DNA of 64,000 nt, from the NCBI RefSeq assembly GCF_019097855.1, contig NZ_JAHRGL010000062.1:62001-126000 (forward strand), given 5' to 3'. The notes under the pieces were generated by a model that saw nothing but the letters and a program-made list of their open reading frames with translations, searched no databases and was not told the origin of the DNA. Source of the stretch: Geopseudomonas aromaticivorans (lineage in GTDB: Bacteria > Pseudomonadota > Gammaproteobacteria > Pseudomonadales > Pseudomonadaceae). Below are positions 28,253 to 39,002 of the stretch, in pieces. The position numbers and the translations under genes were made by a program. Within the stretch, counting starts at the first letter, position 1, and each line of letters begins with the position of its first letter.

Positions 28253-29560
28253 TTATCCCTGATTGTCCTGGCGCTTGCTGCCAGACTGGCCATGCCGCGC
28301 CAGCCAGGACAGGGCATCAGCCACGCTGTAGAACGAGCCGAATACGAGAATCTCGTCATCCGCCGTCGCCAGCATGGCCTGAGCCTCGATGGCCGCCGCC
28401 ACTGACGACCAGGCATCGGCACTGGCGCCGCGCGCCTGCAGGGCCGCCAGCAACTCCTCGGCACTGCGACTGCGCGGGGTCGGCAGCGGCGCCACGGCCC
28501 AGTGCGCGACCAGCCCCTGCAGCGGCTCGATGACGCCGGCCAGATCCTTGTCGCCCAGCAGGCCGAAGACCGCCAGCCGCCGGCCGCGCGGCGGCCGCTG
28601 GGCCAGGCGCTGGGCCAGATACTGCGCGGCATGCGGGTTGTGGCCGACATCCAGCAGCAGGTTCAGCGTGCGCCCCTGCCAGCATAGCGTGCGACAATCC
28701 AGACGACCGGCAATGTGCGTCTGCTGCAGCGCGGCAACCAGGGTCGGCGCCTGCCAAGGCAGCGCCAGCCGAGCAAAGGCCTGCAGCGCCAGGGCCGCGT
28801 TGTCCATCGGCAAATCGAGCAGCGGCAAATCCGTGAGCTCCAGCGGCTGACCGTCGGCATCCACACCGCGCCAGTGCCAACCCTGCTCGCCGTAGGCCAG
28901 ATCGAAATCGCGCCCGCGCAGCAGCAGGGGGCAGCCCAGCTGGCGCGCCTGCTCCAGCAGCACCGACGGCGGATCGAGATCGCCGCACAGTACAGGCTTG
29001 CCGGCACGGAAGATCCCGGCCTTCTCCACCGCCACACTGCTGCGGCTGTCGCCCAGCCACTCGACGTGGTCGACGCCGATGCTGGTCACCACCGCCAGAT
29101 CGGCATCCACCAGGTTGACGGCGTCGAGACGCCCGCCCAGACCGACCTCGAGCACCACGGCATCCAGCGCCGCGCGCTCGAACAGCCAGAGGGCCGCCAG
29201 GGTACCCATCTCGAAATAGGTCAGCGACGTCTCGCCCCGCGCTGCCTCGACGGCGGTGAAGGCCTCGCACAGCGCCGCATCACTGGCCTCGCCGTCCGGC
29301 AGTTGCACCCGCTCGTTGTAGCGCAGCAGGTGCGGCGAGCTGTACACCCCGACGCGTAGCCCGCTGGCACGCAGCAGGCTGGCGAGAAAGGCGCAGGTCG
29401 AGCCCTTGCCATTGGTGCCGGTGACCGTGATCACCCGCGGCGCCGGTCGACCGAGGCCGAGACGCTGCTGCACCAGGCGGGCGCGCGCCAACCCCATGTC
29501 GATGGACACGGGGTGCAACTGCTCGAGATAGCTCAGCCAGTCGGCGAGACTGCGGCTCAT
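28253..29560 (-). CDS. folC: Bifunctional dihydrofolate/folylpolyglutamate synthase
   Basis: This enzyme (435 residues) adds glutamate to dihydropteroate and then further glutamates to folates, using ATP. The P-loop is G-T-N-G-K-G-S-T (48-55), and T-S-I-G-x-D-H and D-V-G-H-N-P-H-A motifs of the Mur-ligase-like family are present. Its ATG overlaps the accD stop by four bases, and a 15-base gap leads to the SPOR gene. Confidence 0.97.
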   Translation of the reverse strand: MSRSLADWLSYLEQLHPVSIDMGLARARLVQQRLGLGRPAPRVITVTGTNGKGSTCAFLASLLRASGLRVGVYSSPHLLRYNERVQLPDGEASDAALCEAFTAVEAARGETSLTYFEMGTLAALWLFERAALDAVVLEVGLGGRLDAVNLVDADLAVVTSIGVDHVEWLGDSRSSVAVEKAGIFRAGKPVLCGDLDPPSVLLEQARQLGCPLLLRGRDFDLAYGEQGWHWRGVDADGQPLELTDLPLLDLPMDNAALALQAFARLALPWQAPTLVAALQQTHIAGRLDCRTLCWQGRTLNLLLDVGHNPHAAQYLAQRLAQRPPRGRRLAVFGLLGDKDLAGVIEPLQGLVAHWAVAPLPTPRSRSAEELLAALQARGASADAWSSVAAAIEAQAMLATADDEILVFGSFYSVADALSWLARHGQSGSKRQDNQG

Positions 29561-30453
29561 GCGCCGAGCAGTTCCGCTGCCGGAGCGGCGGCCGGGGTCG
29601 GCTGGTGGGTCAGCTGAGCCAGCAGGCGAGCCAGGCGCGGACGCAGTTCGGCCCGATGCACGATCATGTCGATGGCACCATGCTCGATCAGGAACTCGCT
29701 ACGCTGGAAGCCTTCCGGCAGCTTCTCGCGCACGGTCTGCTCGATCACGCGCGGACCAGCGAAACCGATCAGCGCCTTGGGTTCGGCGACATTGACGTCA
29801 CCGAGCATCGCCAGGCTGGCGGAGACGCCACCGTAGACCGGGTCGGTCAGCACGGAGACAAAGGGAATGCCTTCTTCACGCAGACGGGCGATCACCGCGG
29901 AGGTCTTGGCCATCTGCATCAGGGAAATCAGCGCTTCCTGCATGCGCGCGCCACCGGAGGCGGCGAAGCAGATCAGCGGGCAACGCTGCTCCAGGGCGAC
30001 ATTGGCTGCACGCACGAAGCGCTCGCCGACGACGGAACCCATGGAGCCACCCATGAAGGAGAACTCGAAGGCGCAGGCAACCACCGCCAGCCCCTGCAGG
30101 GTACCGCTCATGGCCACCAGCGCATCCTTCTCGCCGGTATCCTTCTGCGCGGCGGTCAGGCGATCCTTGTACTTCTTGCTGTCGCGAAACTTCAGGCGAT
30201 CCACCGGCTCCAGCTCGGCAGCAATCTCCTCGCGACCCTCGGCGTCGAGAAAGAAGTTCAGACGGGCACGCGCATCGATGCGCATGTGGTGGTCGCACTT
30301 GGGGCAGACATCCAGGGTCTTTTCCAGTTCGGGACGGTACAGCACCGCGTCGCAGGACGGGCACTTGTGCCAGAGCCCCTCGGGCACCGAGCTTTTCTTC
30401 ACCTCGGAACGCATGATCGAGGGGATCAGTTTGTCTACCAGCCAGTTGCTCAT
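29557..30453 (-). CDS. accD: Acetyl-CoA carboxylase carboxyltransferase subunit beta
   Basis: With AccA this transfers carboxyl from biotin to acetyl-CoA, making malonyl-CoA for fatty acid synthesis (298 residues). The N-terminal zinc ribbon is C31-x2-C34 and C50-x2-C53. The crotonase-type core has [11 protein letters not shown] and S-G-G-A-R-M-Q-E. The start M-S-N-W-L-V-D-K is standard. Confidence 0.98.
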   Translation of the reverse strand: MSNWLVDKLIPSIMRSEVKKSSVPEGLWHKCPSCDAVLYRPELEKTLDVCPKCDHHMRIDARARLNFFLDAEGREEIAAELEPVDRLKFRDSKKYKDRLTAAQKDTGEKDALVAMSGTLQGLAVVACAFEFSFMGGSMGSVVGERFVRAANVALEQRCPLICFAASGGARMQEALISLMQMAKTSAVIARLREEGIPFVSVLTDPVYGGVSASLAMLGDVNVAEPKALIGFAGPRVIEQTVREKLPEGFQRSEFLIEHGAIDMIVHRAELRPRLARLLAQLTHQPTPAAAPAAELLGA

Positions 30454-30719
30454 GCTGTGTTCTCCGTAGGCCCGGACTGGCGCGCACCGAGTGCGCCGCG
30501 CAGGTCCTCGAGCAGATTCACGATTGGGCCGCAGTCCGACGCGGCTCGCCCGGCAGGCCCTGCCGCCGGCACAAGGGGTTACGCATCGCTCGCGACCATG
30601 GTGCGCGCGGTCGCCGCAGCGCCGTCACGCGATAAACTCTCCGCCGACAAGGCAGCAAGCCCTGCAGCAACATCAGGGTAATGGACGGCAGCGCGGCGGC
30701 GGCCGTCACATGACCGTAC

Positions 30720-31340
30720 TCAGCTGGCGCGTACCGCCTCGACAAAGGCACGCACCTTGCCCGCATCCTTGATGCCCTTGCTCGCCTCCACCCCGCCGCT
30801 GACATCCACCGCCCAGGGACGCACCTGACGGATCGCTGCACCGACATTTTCCGGAGTCAATCCGCCAGCGAGGATGATCGGGCAGCCCGAATCCTGCGGC
30901 ACCAGCGACCAGTCGAAGGCCTCTCCGGTGCCCCCCGGCACGCCGGGGACAAAGGTATCCAGCAAAATCCCCGCGGCCTGCGGGAACTCGGCACAGCGAG
31001 CCCTGACGTCCTCGCCGGGACGCACGCGCAGGGCCTTGATGTACGGCCGGTGATAGCCGGCACAGTCGACCGCCGTCTCATCGCCATGGAACTGCAGCAG
31101 GTCCAGGGGCACGACTTCGAGGATCTCGTTCAGCTCGCAGCGCGAAGCATTGACGAACAGGCCAACACTGGTGACGAAGGGCGGCAATGCGGCAACGATC
31201 GCCCGCGCCTGACGCACATCGACTGCCCGCGGACTCTTGTCGTAGAACACCAGCCCGATGGCATCGGCACCGGCCTCGGCCGCGAGCAGGGCATCCTCAA
31301 TGCGGGTAATCCCGCAGATCTTGCTGCGAACGACTGACAA
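30720..31340 (-). CDS. trpF: Phosphoribosylanthranilate isomerase
   Basis: This TIM-barrel enzyme (206 residues) converts phosphoribosylanthranilate to CdRP in tryptophan synthesis. Motifs are K-I-C-G-I-T (catalytic Cys), L-L-Q-F-H-G-D-E and [10 protein letters not shown]. The start is TTG at 31340, supported by GGGGAG 6 bases upstream. It is separated from accD by 266 bases that hold no gene, and follows truA by about 100 bases. In many pseudomonads trpF likewise sits apart from the other trp genes. Confidence 0.97.
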   Translation of the reverse strand: MSVVRSKICGITRIEDALLAAEAGADAIGLVFYDKSPRAVDVRQARAIVAALPPFVTSVGLFVNASRCELNEILEVVPLDLLQFHGDETAVDCAGYHRPYIKALRVRPGEDVRARCAEFPQAAGILLDTFVPGVPGGTGEAFDWSLVPQDSGCPIILAGGLTPENVGAAIRQVRPWAVDVSGGVEASKGIKDAGKVRAFVEAVRAS

Positions 31341-31442
31341 CGCACGCTCCCCTTGCGAACCACGTCGGGATGGAAAAGCCGCGATGGTAACAAATGCCCA
31401 GTCAGCCGTCAGCCTGCCTGCGCAGCGGCACGCAGCCGCCGC

Positions 31443-32294
31443 TCAGTCCTCCATCGCCGAGAGGAAATGCGGCCCCAGATAGCGCTGCGGCAACTGGAAC
31501 TCCTCGGGGTACTCGACCTGGATCAGATACAGCCCGTAGGGATGGGCGGTGACCCCGCCGCTGCGCCGGTCGCGCGCGGCAAGAATCTCGCCCGCCCACG
31601 AGGGGTCGCGCTCACCGGCACCGATGGTCATCAGCACCCCGGCGATGTTGCGCACCATGTGATGCAGGAAGGCATTGGCTCGAATGTCCAGGACGATGAA
31701 GCGCCCCTGCTCGATCACCCGCAGGTGATGGAGGGTCTTGACCGGCGACTTGGCCTGGCACTTCAGGGCGCGGAACGAGGTGAAATCGTGGGTGCCGACC
31801 AGCGCCTGCGCCGCCTCGCGCATCCGCGCCACATCCAGCGGCCGGTGATTCCAGGTGATTTCCTCGGCCAGATGCGCCGGGCGCACGGGATCGTTGTAGA
31901 TCACGTAGCGGTAGCGCCTCGCCACGGCCGAAAAGCGCGCATGGAAATGCGCTGGCATCGGCTGCGCCCAGGTCACGCTGATATCGCCCGGCAGATTGGC
32001 GTTGGTCCCCATGACCCAGGCGATGAGCGGACGCTCGACGCGGGTATCGAAATGCACCACCTGGCCACTGGCATGCACCGCGGCATCGGTACGTCCGGCA
32101 CAGTGCAGGGAAACCGGTTCGGCAGCCACCCTGGACAGGGCCTTTTCAAGCACTTCCTGCACGGTCGGCACGCCAGTCTCCTGGCGCTGCCAGCCACGAT
32201 AGCGGGCACCCTTGTACTCGACGCCGAGGGCGATTCTGGAAACGCCTGCGGCAGCCACTTCGGCTGCCGCAGGCACTACTGGCTGTTGCGTCAT
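31443..32294 (-). CDS. truA: tRNA pseudouridine(38-40) synthase
   Basis: This enzyme (283 residues) modifies uridines 38-40 in the anticodon stem-loop of tRNAs. The catalytic aspartate is Asp70 in C-A-G-R-T-D-A-A-V-H. Later motifs H-H-M-V-R-N-I-A-G and G-L-Y-L match TruA. An N-terminal ~18-residue extension is unusual; an internal start near residue 20 is also conceivable. The gene begins two bases after the fimV stop, so the two are probably co-transcribed. Confidence 0.96.
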   Translation of the reverse strand: MTQQPVVPAAAEVAAAGVSRIALGVEYKGARYRGWQRQETGVPTVQEVLEKALSRVAAEPVSLHCAGRTDAAVHASGQVVHFDTRVERPLIAWVMGTNANLPGDISVTWAQPMPAHFHARFSAVARRYRYVIYNDPVRPAHLAEEITWNHRPLDVARMREAAQALVGTHDFTSFRALKCQAKSPVKTLHHLRVIEQGRFIVLDIRANAFLHHMVRNIAGVLMTIGAGERDPSWAGEILAARDRRSGGVTAHPYGLYLIQVEYPEEFQLPQRYLGPHFLSAMED

Positions 32295-32296
32295 GA

Positions 32297-35200
32297 TCAG
32301 GCGATACGACCCATCATCTCGCGCGCTTCCTGCTGCTGACTGGCGGTGCCTTCCTTGAGCACCTCATCGAGGATGTCGCGAGCGCCGTCGGCATCGCCCA
32401 TGTCGATGTAGGCACGAGCCAGGTCCAGCTTGGTGGCGGTTTCGTCAGCATCGGCGAGGAAGTCGAAATCCTCGTTGCCGGTCAGCGCCGGAGCCGGGGT
32501 CGTTTCGAAGGCCAGATCATCCAGCTCCGGCAGCTCATCCAGCGTCTCGACTGCTGGCACCGGTGCAGGCGCACTGCTCAGCTCTGGCAACTCGGAGCGG
32601 GTCAGGAAGTCGTCGAAGGCGGCATCCAGATCCTGTTCGGCATCCGCGCCACTCAGGGTCTGCAACTCCAGCTCCAAGTCGTCCAGCTCCGGCAACGCAG
32701 CCAGCTCCGTTTCAGCCAGGGCAACTGGCGCAGCGGACGGCTGGCCAAGATCCAGATCGGCCAGGTCCAGCAGGAACTCGTCGGACTCGGCAGCCGCCGG
32801 CGCAGCGGGAGCATCCAGCGCCAGCTGGTCCAGCTCGGCCAGCAACTGGTCTTCTTCGGCCTGGTCCTGCGGGACCGCCAGCACTTGATCGACTGTCGGC
32901 AGCTGCACGTCGCCCAGCTCGAAGGCAAAATCGTCAACTTCGGAGGACGACTGCAGTGCTTCCCCGCCAGCCGGCACAGCAGCCAGATCCAGATCCAAGC
33001 CGAAATCGGCTTCGTCACCTTCCAGCAGCGGTGCGGCGGCAGGCGCCGAGTCGAGGCTGGCAAAATCATCACCCAGACCATCCAGGCTCAGCTCGTCGAG
33101 CTGCAGCGGAGCCTCGACAGCCGCCGCCGGATTGGCCGCCAGCTCGCGCTCGAGTTCGGCTTCCAGATCGTCGAGGCTCAGATCGAAACCGTCGTCCAGT
33201 GCAGCGACAGGCTCACCCGCCACAGACGACACAGCAGCCGGAGCGGCATCGAGAGACACATCATCGAGCGAGAAGTCATCGAAGGAAAACTCCTCGGCCG
33301 GCTCGGCCTGGGCAGCCGCCACGGACTCGGGCGCAGCCACTTCAGGTTCGCTATCGAAGGCGTCTGCCGCCAGGGCAGCACCGGCTGCGATAGCTGCACC
33401 GCTGGCGAGAATCTGCGGATAGCGGGCACGCAGCTGGTCGATCTGCGGCTGGGCACCACCGATCTCGCCCAACTCGGCCTCCTGGCGGACGAAACCGTCA
33501 CGGTCGCCCATCTCGGCGTAGATTTCCATCAGCTTCAGCCGCAGGTCGGCACGCTGCGGCTCGTCGTTCACGGCATTACGCAGCAGCTCGGCGGCCTGAT
33601 TGAAGCGGCCGTAGGTGCTGTACATCTCGGCCTCGCCCAGGGGATCGGCGCTTTTCAGGCCTGTCGTCTGGGCTGCAGGACTCTGCAGGTCACCCGCCTG
33701 CACCGACAGACCAGCAGCCGGAGTGACGTCGGCTTGCATAGCGGACAGGTCCGGCTGCTGGAACAGCTCGGCCTCTTCTGCCGACTTGCGCGACTTGCGG
33801 CGCGAGTTGATCGTCAGGCCCAGCCCGGCCAGCAGAGCCAGAGCGCCGCCGGCTGCCGCCAGCAACAGCGGATTGGCCAGCACTTCGTCGAGCAGGCCGG
33901 GCTCGTAGACTGACGCCGGAGTGGCAACCGGTTTGACGACGGCAGGTTTTACCACGGCAGGCTTGGCGGCTGCCGGCACAGCAGCCGGCTGGGCGGCCGG
34001 AGTTGCGGCAGGCGCAGGAGTCGGCTCGGCCGGCTTGCTCTCGGCAGCTGCCGGAACCGGCGCCGGACTGGCAGGTGCGGCAGCATCGGCTGCGGCAGGT
34101 GCGGCAGGTGCGGCGACCGGCGCAGGAGCGACCGCCGGGGCCGATGCCGGAGCGGCGACAGCCGACTGAGCACTTGCAGAAGCCGTATCGGCAGGCTTGG
34201 CCTGGGCATCGACGACCAGGCCACCCTGCAGCTTGGCCATTTGTTCGTTCTTCAGCTCGATCAGACGCTGCAGCTTGTCCAGCTGGCTTTGCAGGTCGGT
34301 GAGGCGCTCCTTGAGCTCCTGATTCTCGCGCTGCGAGGTAACCAGGCTTTCCTGACTGACGGCCAGCTTGTCGGCCAGCGCCTTGCTGTCACCGGCAGCA
34401 GCGTTATCGCTGCCGCTCGCGGACTTGCCGCTGGCCGCGCCCACCAGGCGCAGATTATCTTCGGCCGGCGCCTGCGCCGGTGCATTGCCCGCTTCGCTAC
34501 GGCGAGTGGCATCAAGCTGGCGGGCAGCCACCGGCTGCACGGCGCGACCTTCGCGCCAGGCGCCGTTCTGCGCCTGAACCTGGGCCAGCGCATCGGCCTG
34601 GCTGCGGCTGCGGATCTGCTGTTCGGTCGGCAGGCGCAGCACCTGGCTGCTCTTCAGGCGATTGATGTTGCCATCAAGGAAGGCGTTCGGATTGAGATCC
34701 TGGATCGCCAGCATGGTCTGGTGCACCGAAACGGCGCTGCTCGGGCGTACGCGACTGGCGACTTCCCACAGCGTGTCGTCACGATCGGTACGGTACTGAT
34801 CGCCGTCGATGCGGCTCGGTGCGGGGGCGGCAGGTGCGCCAGCCGGAGCGGCGGCCTGCGGACGACTGACCGGAGCACGCGGCGCTACGCTGACACGCGG
34901 CGCCACCGGTGCAGCCTGCGGCAGACGCGGGCTGGCGGCGACCACGGTCTGCGGCGAGTACAGCGGCGGATCGAGCAGCACGGTGTACTCGCGCAGCAGA
35001 CGGCCATTGGGCCACAGCACCTCGACCAGGAAATTCAGATAGGGCTCGCGCACCGGCTTGCTCGAGGTGACACGAATCACGCTCTTGCCATTGGCCTTGA
35101 GTACCGGCGTGAACTTCAGATCGGTGAGGAAAAAAGGCCGGTCGACGCCAACCTTGCTGAACTCCTCGACGGCAGCCAGCGAGGGCAGTACCTCGTTGCT

Positions 35201-35359
35201 ACCCAGGTCGCGCACCTCGAGCAGCTCGATTTCCGCATCCAGCGGCTGGTTCAGGGAAGACTTCAGCGATATTTCACCCAGCCCCAGCGCATGCGCCATG
35301 CCGGAAGTCAGCGCCGAAGCGGCGGCGATTGCTAGCACCAGTTTGCGAACCCGAACCAT
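32297..35359 (-). CDS. fimV: FimV, peptidoglycan-binding hub of type IV pilus/twitching motility
   Basis: This inner-membrane protein (1020 residues) organises polar type IV pilus assembly in Pseudomonas. A signal peptide ends near A-H-A (24). A periplasmic FimV N-domain (~25-120) and a LysM-like domain (~187-247) follow. A coiled coil (~340-380), a Pro/Ala-rich linker, a transmembrane helix (~490-512), and a cytoplasmic acidic region with TPR/FimV C-terminal motif (L-A-R-A-Y-I-D-M-G-D) complete it. The acidic stretch is highly repetitive in D, E, L and A. A long 5' leader precedes it; truA lies 2 bases downstream. Confidence 0.97.
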   Translation of the reverse strand: MVRVRKLVLAIAAASALTSGMAHALGLGEISLKSSLNQPLDAEIELLEVRDLGSNEVLPSLAAVEEFSKVGVDRPFFLTDLKFTPVLKANGKSVIRVTSSKPVREPYLNFLVEVLWPNGRLLREYTVLLDPPLYSPQTVVAASPRLPQAAPVAPRVSVAPRAPVSRPQAAAPAGAPAAPAPSRIDGDQYRTDRDDTLWEVASRVRPSSAVSVHQTMLAIQDLNPNAFLDGNINRLKSSQVLRLPTEQQIRSRSQADALAQVQAQNGAWREGRAVQPVAARQLDATRRSEAGNAPAQAPAEDNLRLVGAASGKSASGSDNAAAGDSKALADKLAVSQESLVTSQRENQELKERLTDLQSQLDKLQRLIELKNEQMAKLQGGLVVDAQAKPADTASASAQSAVAAPASAPAVAPAPVAAPAAPAAADAAAPASPAPVPAAAESKPAEPTPAPAATPAAQPAAVPAAAKPAVVKPAVVKPVATPASVYEPGLLDEVLANPLLLAAAGGALALLAGLGLTINSRRKSRKSAEEAELFQQPDLSAMQADVTPAAGLSVQAGDLQSPAAQTTGLKSADPLGEAEMYSTYGRFNQAAELLRNAVNDEPQRADLRLKLMEIYAEMGDRDGFVRQEAELGEIGGAQPQIDQLRARYPQILASGAAIAAGAALAADAFDSEPEVAAPESVAAAQAEPAEEFSFDDFSLDDVSLDAAPAAVSSVAGEPVAALDDGFDLSLDDLEAELERELAANPAAAVEAPLQLDELSLDGLGDDFASLDSAPAAAPLLEGDEADFGLDLDLAAVPAGGEALQSSSEVDDFAFELGDVQLPTVDQVLAVPQDQAEEDQLLAELDQLALDAPAAPAAAESDEFLLDLADLDLGQPSAAPVALAETELAALPELDDLELELQTLSGADAEQDLDAAFDDFLTRSELPELSSAPAPVPAVETLDELPELDDLAFETTPAPALTGNEDFDFLADADETATKLDLARAYIDMGDADGARDILDEVLKEGTASQQQEAREMMGRIA

Positions 35360-35497
35360 AGCCTGTATTCCCTGTTTTTTCTGCTGTGCTCGCCCAGCGA
35401 GTCAGTGGCATGGCTGGCATCTGCGCCCGCGATGAGGCGGCCCCCCCAGATGCACAGTCAAGATGAAAAAGCTTACAAATTTTGCGGCAAGTATCTT

Positions 35498-36490
35498 TTA
35501 CAGGTGGGGTTTAAGCAATAACTCGCCCAGCTGCACGGCATTGAGTGCCGAACCTTTTCGCACGTTATCTGATGCAATCCACAAATTGAGTTCGCACGGG
35601 TCATGCAGCCCGCCGCGCACCCGTCCGACATACACCAGGTCCTGCCCGAGGGCGTCGCCGACGGCGGTGGGATAGTCGCCCTGCTCAACCAGCTCGAGGT
35701 CCGGCGCATCGTCCAGACAATGCAGCACCACCGGCAGATCGACCGACTCGGCACACAACAGGCTGACCGTCAGACTATCGCCGAAGAACACCGGTGCCTG
35801 CACGCAGGTGATGGCCACCGGCAGTTGTGGCTCGCCCAGCACCTCGAGCAACTCGCTGGCCAGGCGCCGCTCGTCACGGGCATGACCGTCGGGCATCTCG
35901 GCCGCCGCGCGCGCCAGCAGATTGAAGGCGATCTGCCGGTCGAACAGCTGCGGCTCCACCGGACGGGCATTGAGCAGCTGCGCGGTCTGCCGTGCCAGCT
36001 CCTCGACCCCCTCGCGGCCGTGGCTGGAAACCGCCAGACAGGCCGTGGCCGTCACCCGGCGCAACTGCAACACCGTGCGCAGCTTGCCGAGCACGCTGGC
36101 CAGCGCCACCGCGGCCGGCAGCGGGCTGCGCAACCAGCGCCCGACCGCGGCCGGCGCATTGACCCCGGCGACCACGCAAGGCGCCTGCCGCTCCGGCAGC
36201 GAGCCGCTCAGATCGACCAGCGCACAACCGGCAGCCTCGATACGCACCAGCTGTGCCGGTGCCAGCGGCTCGACCACAAACACCAGCGCCACAGTCGCGA
36301 AATCGAAGGAGTCCACTGCACGCACGCGCAGGTTGCGCTCGCGAAACGCCGCAATCTGCCCGATCGCGGCCTCGGCGGACAGGGGGAACAGATTGCCGAC
36401 CGGAAACTCGCGCTCGTCAAGGACCATCAGCAGCGCCTCGCCGACCAGGCCGGTGGCACCGATGACGGCGATATCGAAAGTCTCGTTCAT
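35498..36490 (-). CDS. Aspartate-semialdehyde-dehydrogenase-like protein lacking the catalytic Cys
   Basis: This 330-residue paralogue has the Asd Rossmann fold (G-A-T-G-L-V-G-E at 11-18) and the dimerisation domain, with S-S-H-G-R-E-G at 155-161. Where true Asd has the nucleophilic Cys (N-C-S/T), this protein reads R-S-P-L-P-A-A (121-127), so Asd activity is unlikely. Such Usg/Asd2 proteins sit between asd and fimV or truA in gammaproteobacteria; their role is unknown. The start at 36490 is preferred over an in-frame extension to 36646, which overlaps the asd terminator. Confidence 0.9.
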   Translation of the reverse strand: MNETFDIAVIGATGLVGEALLMVLDEREFPVGNLFPLSAEAAIGQIAAFRERNLRVRAVDSFDFATVALVFVVEPLAPAQLVRIEAAGCALVDLSGSLPERQAPCVVAGVNAPAAVGRWLRSPLPAAVALASVLGKLRTVLQLRRVTATACLAVSSHGREGVEELARQTAQLLNARPVEPQLFDRQIAFNLLARAAAEMPDGHARDERRLASELLEVLGEPQLPVAITCVQAPVFFGDSLTVSLLCAESVDLPVVLHCLDDAPDLELVEQGDYPTAVGDALGQDLVYVGRVRGGLHDPCELNLWIASDNVRKGSALNAVQLGELLLKPHL

Positions 36491-36614
36491 GAAGCGGCCT
36501 CCTGCGAAATAGGGCCGCACTTTAGCGAGCGCGCCGGCAATTGGGTAGCCAGCCCATGCGCAGGCGGACCAGCGGAACGCCCCGCAACTGATCGACAGCA
36601 AGCATTGCGCATAA

Positions 36615-36646
36615 ATGACGAGACCCGCCGCAGCGGGTCTCGTCAT
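36615..36646 (-). terminator. Terminator of asd
   Basis: A perfect 14-bp stem (ATGACGAGACCCGC / GCGGGTCTCGTCAT, four-base loop) lies between the asd stop and the Asd-like gene. The T run after it is short (ATTTATG), so readthrough is possible. Confidence 0.75.
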
Positions 36647-36682
36647 GGTTCAGCAAGCCAAACGGCGCTACGCGCCAGCCAC

Positions 36683-37795
36683 TCAGCGTTCCAGCAGGAT
36701 GCGCAGCATGCGCCGCAGCGGCTCGGCGGCGCCCCACAGCAGCTGGTCACCGACGGTGAAGGCGCCGAGGTACTGCGAGCCCATGTTGAGCTTGCGCAGG
36801 CGGCCGACCGGCACGCTCAGGGTGCCGGTAACGGCGGTCGGGCTCAGCTCGCGCATGCTGATCTCGCGCTGGTTGGGCACCAGCTTGACCCACGGGTTGT
36901 GCTGGCTGATCAGGCCCTCGATATCGGCCAGCGGCACGTCCTTGTTCAGCTTGATGGTCAGCGCCTGGCTGTGGCAACGCATAGCGCCGATGCGCACGCA
37001 CAGGCCGTCGACCGGGATCGGGCTCTTGTTGCGGCCGAGGATCTTGTTGGTCTCGGCCTGCGCCTTCCACTCCTCGCGGCTCTGGCCGTTGGGCAGTTCC
37101 TTGTCGATCCACGGGATCAGGCTACCGGCCAGCGGCACGCCGAAGTGGTCGACCGGGAAGTCGGCGCTGCGCTGGGTCTCGGCGACCTTGCGGTCGATGT
37201 CGAGGATCGCGCTGGCCGGGTTGACCAGGTCATCGGCCACCGCATGATGGATCGCGCCCATCTGCTTGATCAGCTCGCGCATGTTCTGCGCGCCGGCGCC
37301 ACTGGCCGCCTGGTAGGTCATGGCGCTCATCCACTCGACCAGACCGGCCTCGTAGAGGCCGCCGAGGGCCATCAGCATCAGGCTGACGGTGCAGTTGCCG
37401 CCGATGAAGTTCTTGCCACCGTTGTCCAGCGCCTGGTCGATGACCTTGCGGTTGACCGGATCGAGGACGATCACCGAGTCGTCATCCATGCGCAGGCTGG
37501 AGGCCGCGTCGATCCAGTAGCCCTGCCAGCCGGCTTCGCGCAGCTTGGGGAACACTTCGCTGGTGTAGTCGCCGCCCTGGCAGGTGAGAATCACGTCCAG
37601 GCTCTTCAGCTCGTCGATGCTGTAGGCATCCTTGAGCGGAGCAATGTCCTTGCCGATGGCCGGCCCCTGGCCGCCCACGTTGGAAGTGGTGAAGAACACC
37701 GGCTCGATCAGGTCGAAATCGCGCTCTTCCAGCATCCGCTGCATGAGCACGGAACCCACCATACCGCGCCAACCGACAAGACCAACACGCTTCAT
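36683..37795 (-). CDS. asd: Aspartate-semialdehyde dehydrogenase
   Basis: This enzyme (370 residues) reduces aspartyl phosphate to aspartate semialdehyde, the branch point to lysine/diaminopimelate, threonine and methionine. The NADP-binding start V-G-W-R-G-M-V-G and nucleophile Cys135 (G-G-N-C-T-V-S) are intact, as is the later G-A-M-R-C-H-S-Q segment. It follows leuB by 60 bases on the same strand, as in other pseudomonads. Confidence 0.98.
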   Translation of the reverse strand: MKRVGLVGWRGMVGSVLMQRMLEERDFDLIEPVFFTTSNVGGQGPAIGKDIAPLKDAYSIDELKSLDVILTCQGGDYTSEVFPKLREAGWQGYWIDAASSLRMDDDSVIVLDPVNRKVIDQALDNGGKNFIGGNCTVSLMLMALGGLYEAGLVEWMSAMTYQAASGAGAQNMRELIKQMGAIHHAVADDLVNPASAILDIDRKVAETQRSADFPVDHFGVPLAGSLIPWIDKELPNGQSREEWKAQAETNKILGRNKSPIPVDGLCVRIGAMRCHSQALTIKLNKDVPLADIEGLISQHNPWVKLVPNQREISMRELSPTAVTGTLSVPVGRLRKLNMGSQYLGAFTVGDQLLWGAAEPLRRMLRILLER

Positions 37796-37855
37796 CGCAA
37801 CTACACCTTTCTCGAAAAAGTGGGGCCGCCCGCGGCGGGGCGGCTCCCGGACAGC

Positions 37856-38938
37856 TTACAGATTCCGCAGCGCGGCGACTACTGCGTCGCCCATCGCGCG
37901 GGTACCGACCTTCTGGCAGCCTTCCGACCAGATGTCACCGGTGCGCAGGCCCTGGTCCAGCACGTTGCTGACCGCCTGCTCGATGGCGTTGGCCGCCTCG
38001 AGCTGGCCGAAGCTGTAGCGCAGCATCATCGACACCGAGAGGATGGTCGCCAGCGGGTTGGCGATGCCCTTACCGGCGATGTCCGGCGCCGAGCCGTGGC
38101 AGGGCTCGTACATGCCCTTGTTGTTGGCGTCCAGCGAGGCGGACGGCAGCATGCCGATCGAGCCGGTGAGCATCGAGGCCTCGTCGGAGAGGATGTCACC
38201 AAACATGTTGTCGGTGACCACCACGTCGAACTGCTTGGGCGCGCGCACCAGCTGCATGGCAGCGTTGTCGACGTACATGTGCGACAGCTCGACGTCCGGG
38301 TAGTCCTTGGCGACTTCCTCGACCACGGCGCGCCACAGGCGGCTGGACTCCAGCACGTTGGCCTTGTCCACCGAGCACAGCTTCTTGCCGCGCAGACGGG
38401 CCATGTCGAAGCCGACCTTGGCGATGCGGCGGATCTCGCTCTCGCTGTACGGCAGGGTGTCGAACGCCATGCGCTCGCCGTTCTCCAGCACGCGGCTCTC
38501 GCGCGGGCTACCGAAGTAGATGCCGCCGGTCAGCTCGCGGACGATGAGGATGTCCAGGCCGGCGACGATTTCGGGCTTGAGGCTGGAGGCGCCGGCCAGC
38601 TGCGGGTAGAGCAGCGCCGGGCGCAGGTTGCCGAACAGGCCCAGCTGCGAGCGGATCTTCAGCAGGCCCATTTCCGGACGCAGCGGACGGTCGAGGTTGT
38701 CCCACTGCGGGCCACCGACGGCGCCGAGCAGGATGGCGTCGGCGGCGCGGGCGCGCGCCAGGGTCTCGTCGGCCAGCGGGGTGCCGTACTTCTCGTAGGC
38801 GGCGCCGCCCAGCTCGTCGTAGCTCAGCTCGAAGCCCAGCTGGTACTTCTCGTTGGCCAGCTCCAGCACCTTGACCGCTTCGGCGACGATTTCCGGGCCG
38901 ATACCATCACCCGGGAAAACCAGAATCTGCTTGCTCAT
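37856..38938 (-). CDS. leuB: 3-isopropylmalate dehydrogenase
   Basis: This enzyme oxidises and decarboxylates 3-isopropylmalate to 2-ketoisocaproate precursor in leucine synthesis (360 residues). The start [16 protein letters not shown] is the family consensus; frame upstream to 39076 is non-coding. The substrate loop [11 protein letters not shown] and metal-site [12 protein letters not shown] are present. It completes the leuCDB run. Confidence 0.98.
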   Translation of the reverse strand: MSKQILVFPGDGIGPEIVAEAVKVLELANEKYQLGFELSYDELGGAAYEKYGTPLADETLARARAADAILLGAVGGPQWDNLDRPLRPEMGLLKIRSQLGLFGNLRPALLYPQLAGASSLKPEIVAGLDILIVRELTGGIYFGSPRESRVLENGERMAFDTLPYSESEIRRIAKVGFDMARLRGKKLCSVDKANVLESSRLWRAVVEEVAKDYPDVELSHMYVDNAAMQLVRAPKQFDVVVTDNMFGDILSDEASMLTGSIGMLPSASLDANNKGMYEPCHGSAPDIAGKGIANPLATILSVSMMLRYSFGQLEAANAIEQAVSNVLDQGLRTGDIWSEGCQKVGTRAMGDAVVAALRNL

Positions 38939-39002
38939 TGCATGTCCTTGTAAAGGTCGAACCGCGGGAGCGAGCCCTGCCCGCTCCCGCCGAAAAAGAG
39001 GG

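Noticed and set aside
32297-35359. Tandem repeats within the fimV coding sequence
   Set aside because: The acidic and Pro/Ala-rich repetition is normal FimV linker and cytoplasmic low complexity, not a separate element.
35603-38953. A 1116-codon plus-strand frame across the Asd-like, asd and leuB genes
   Set aside because: Antisense to three well-supported biosynthetic genes and of the Gln/His/Arg-rich composition typical of reverse-strand frames in GC-rich DNA.
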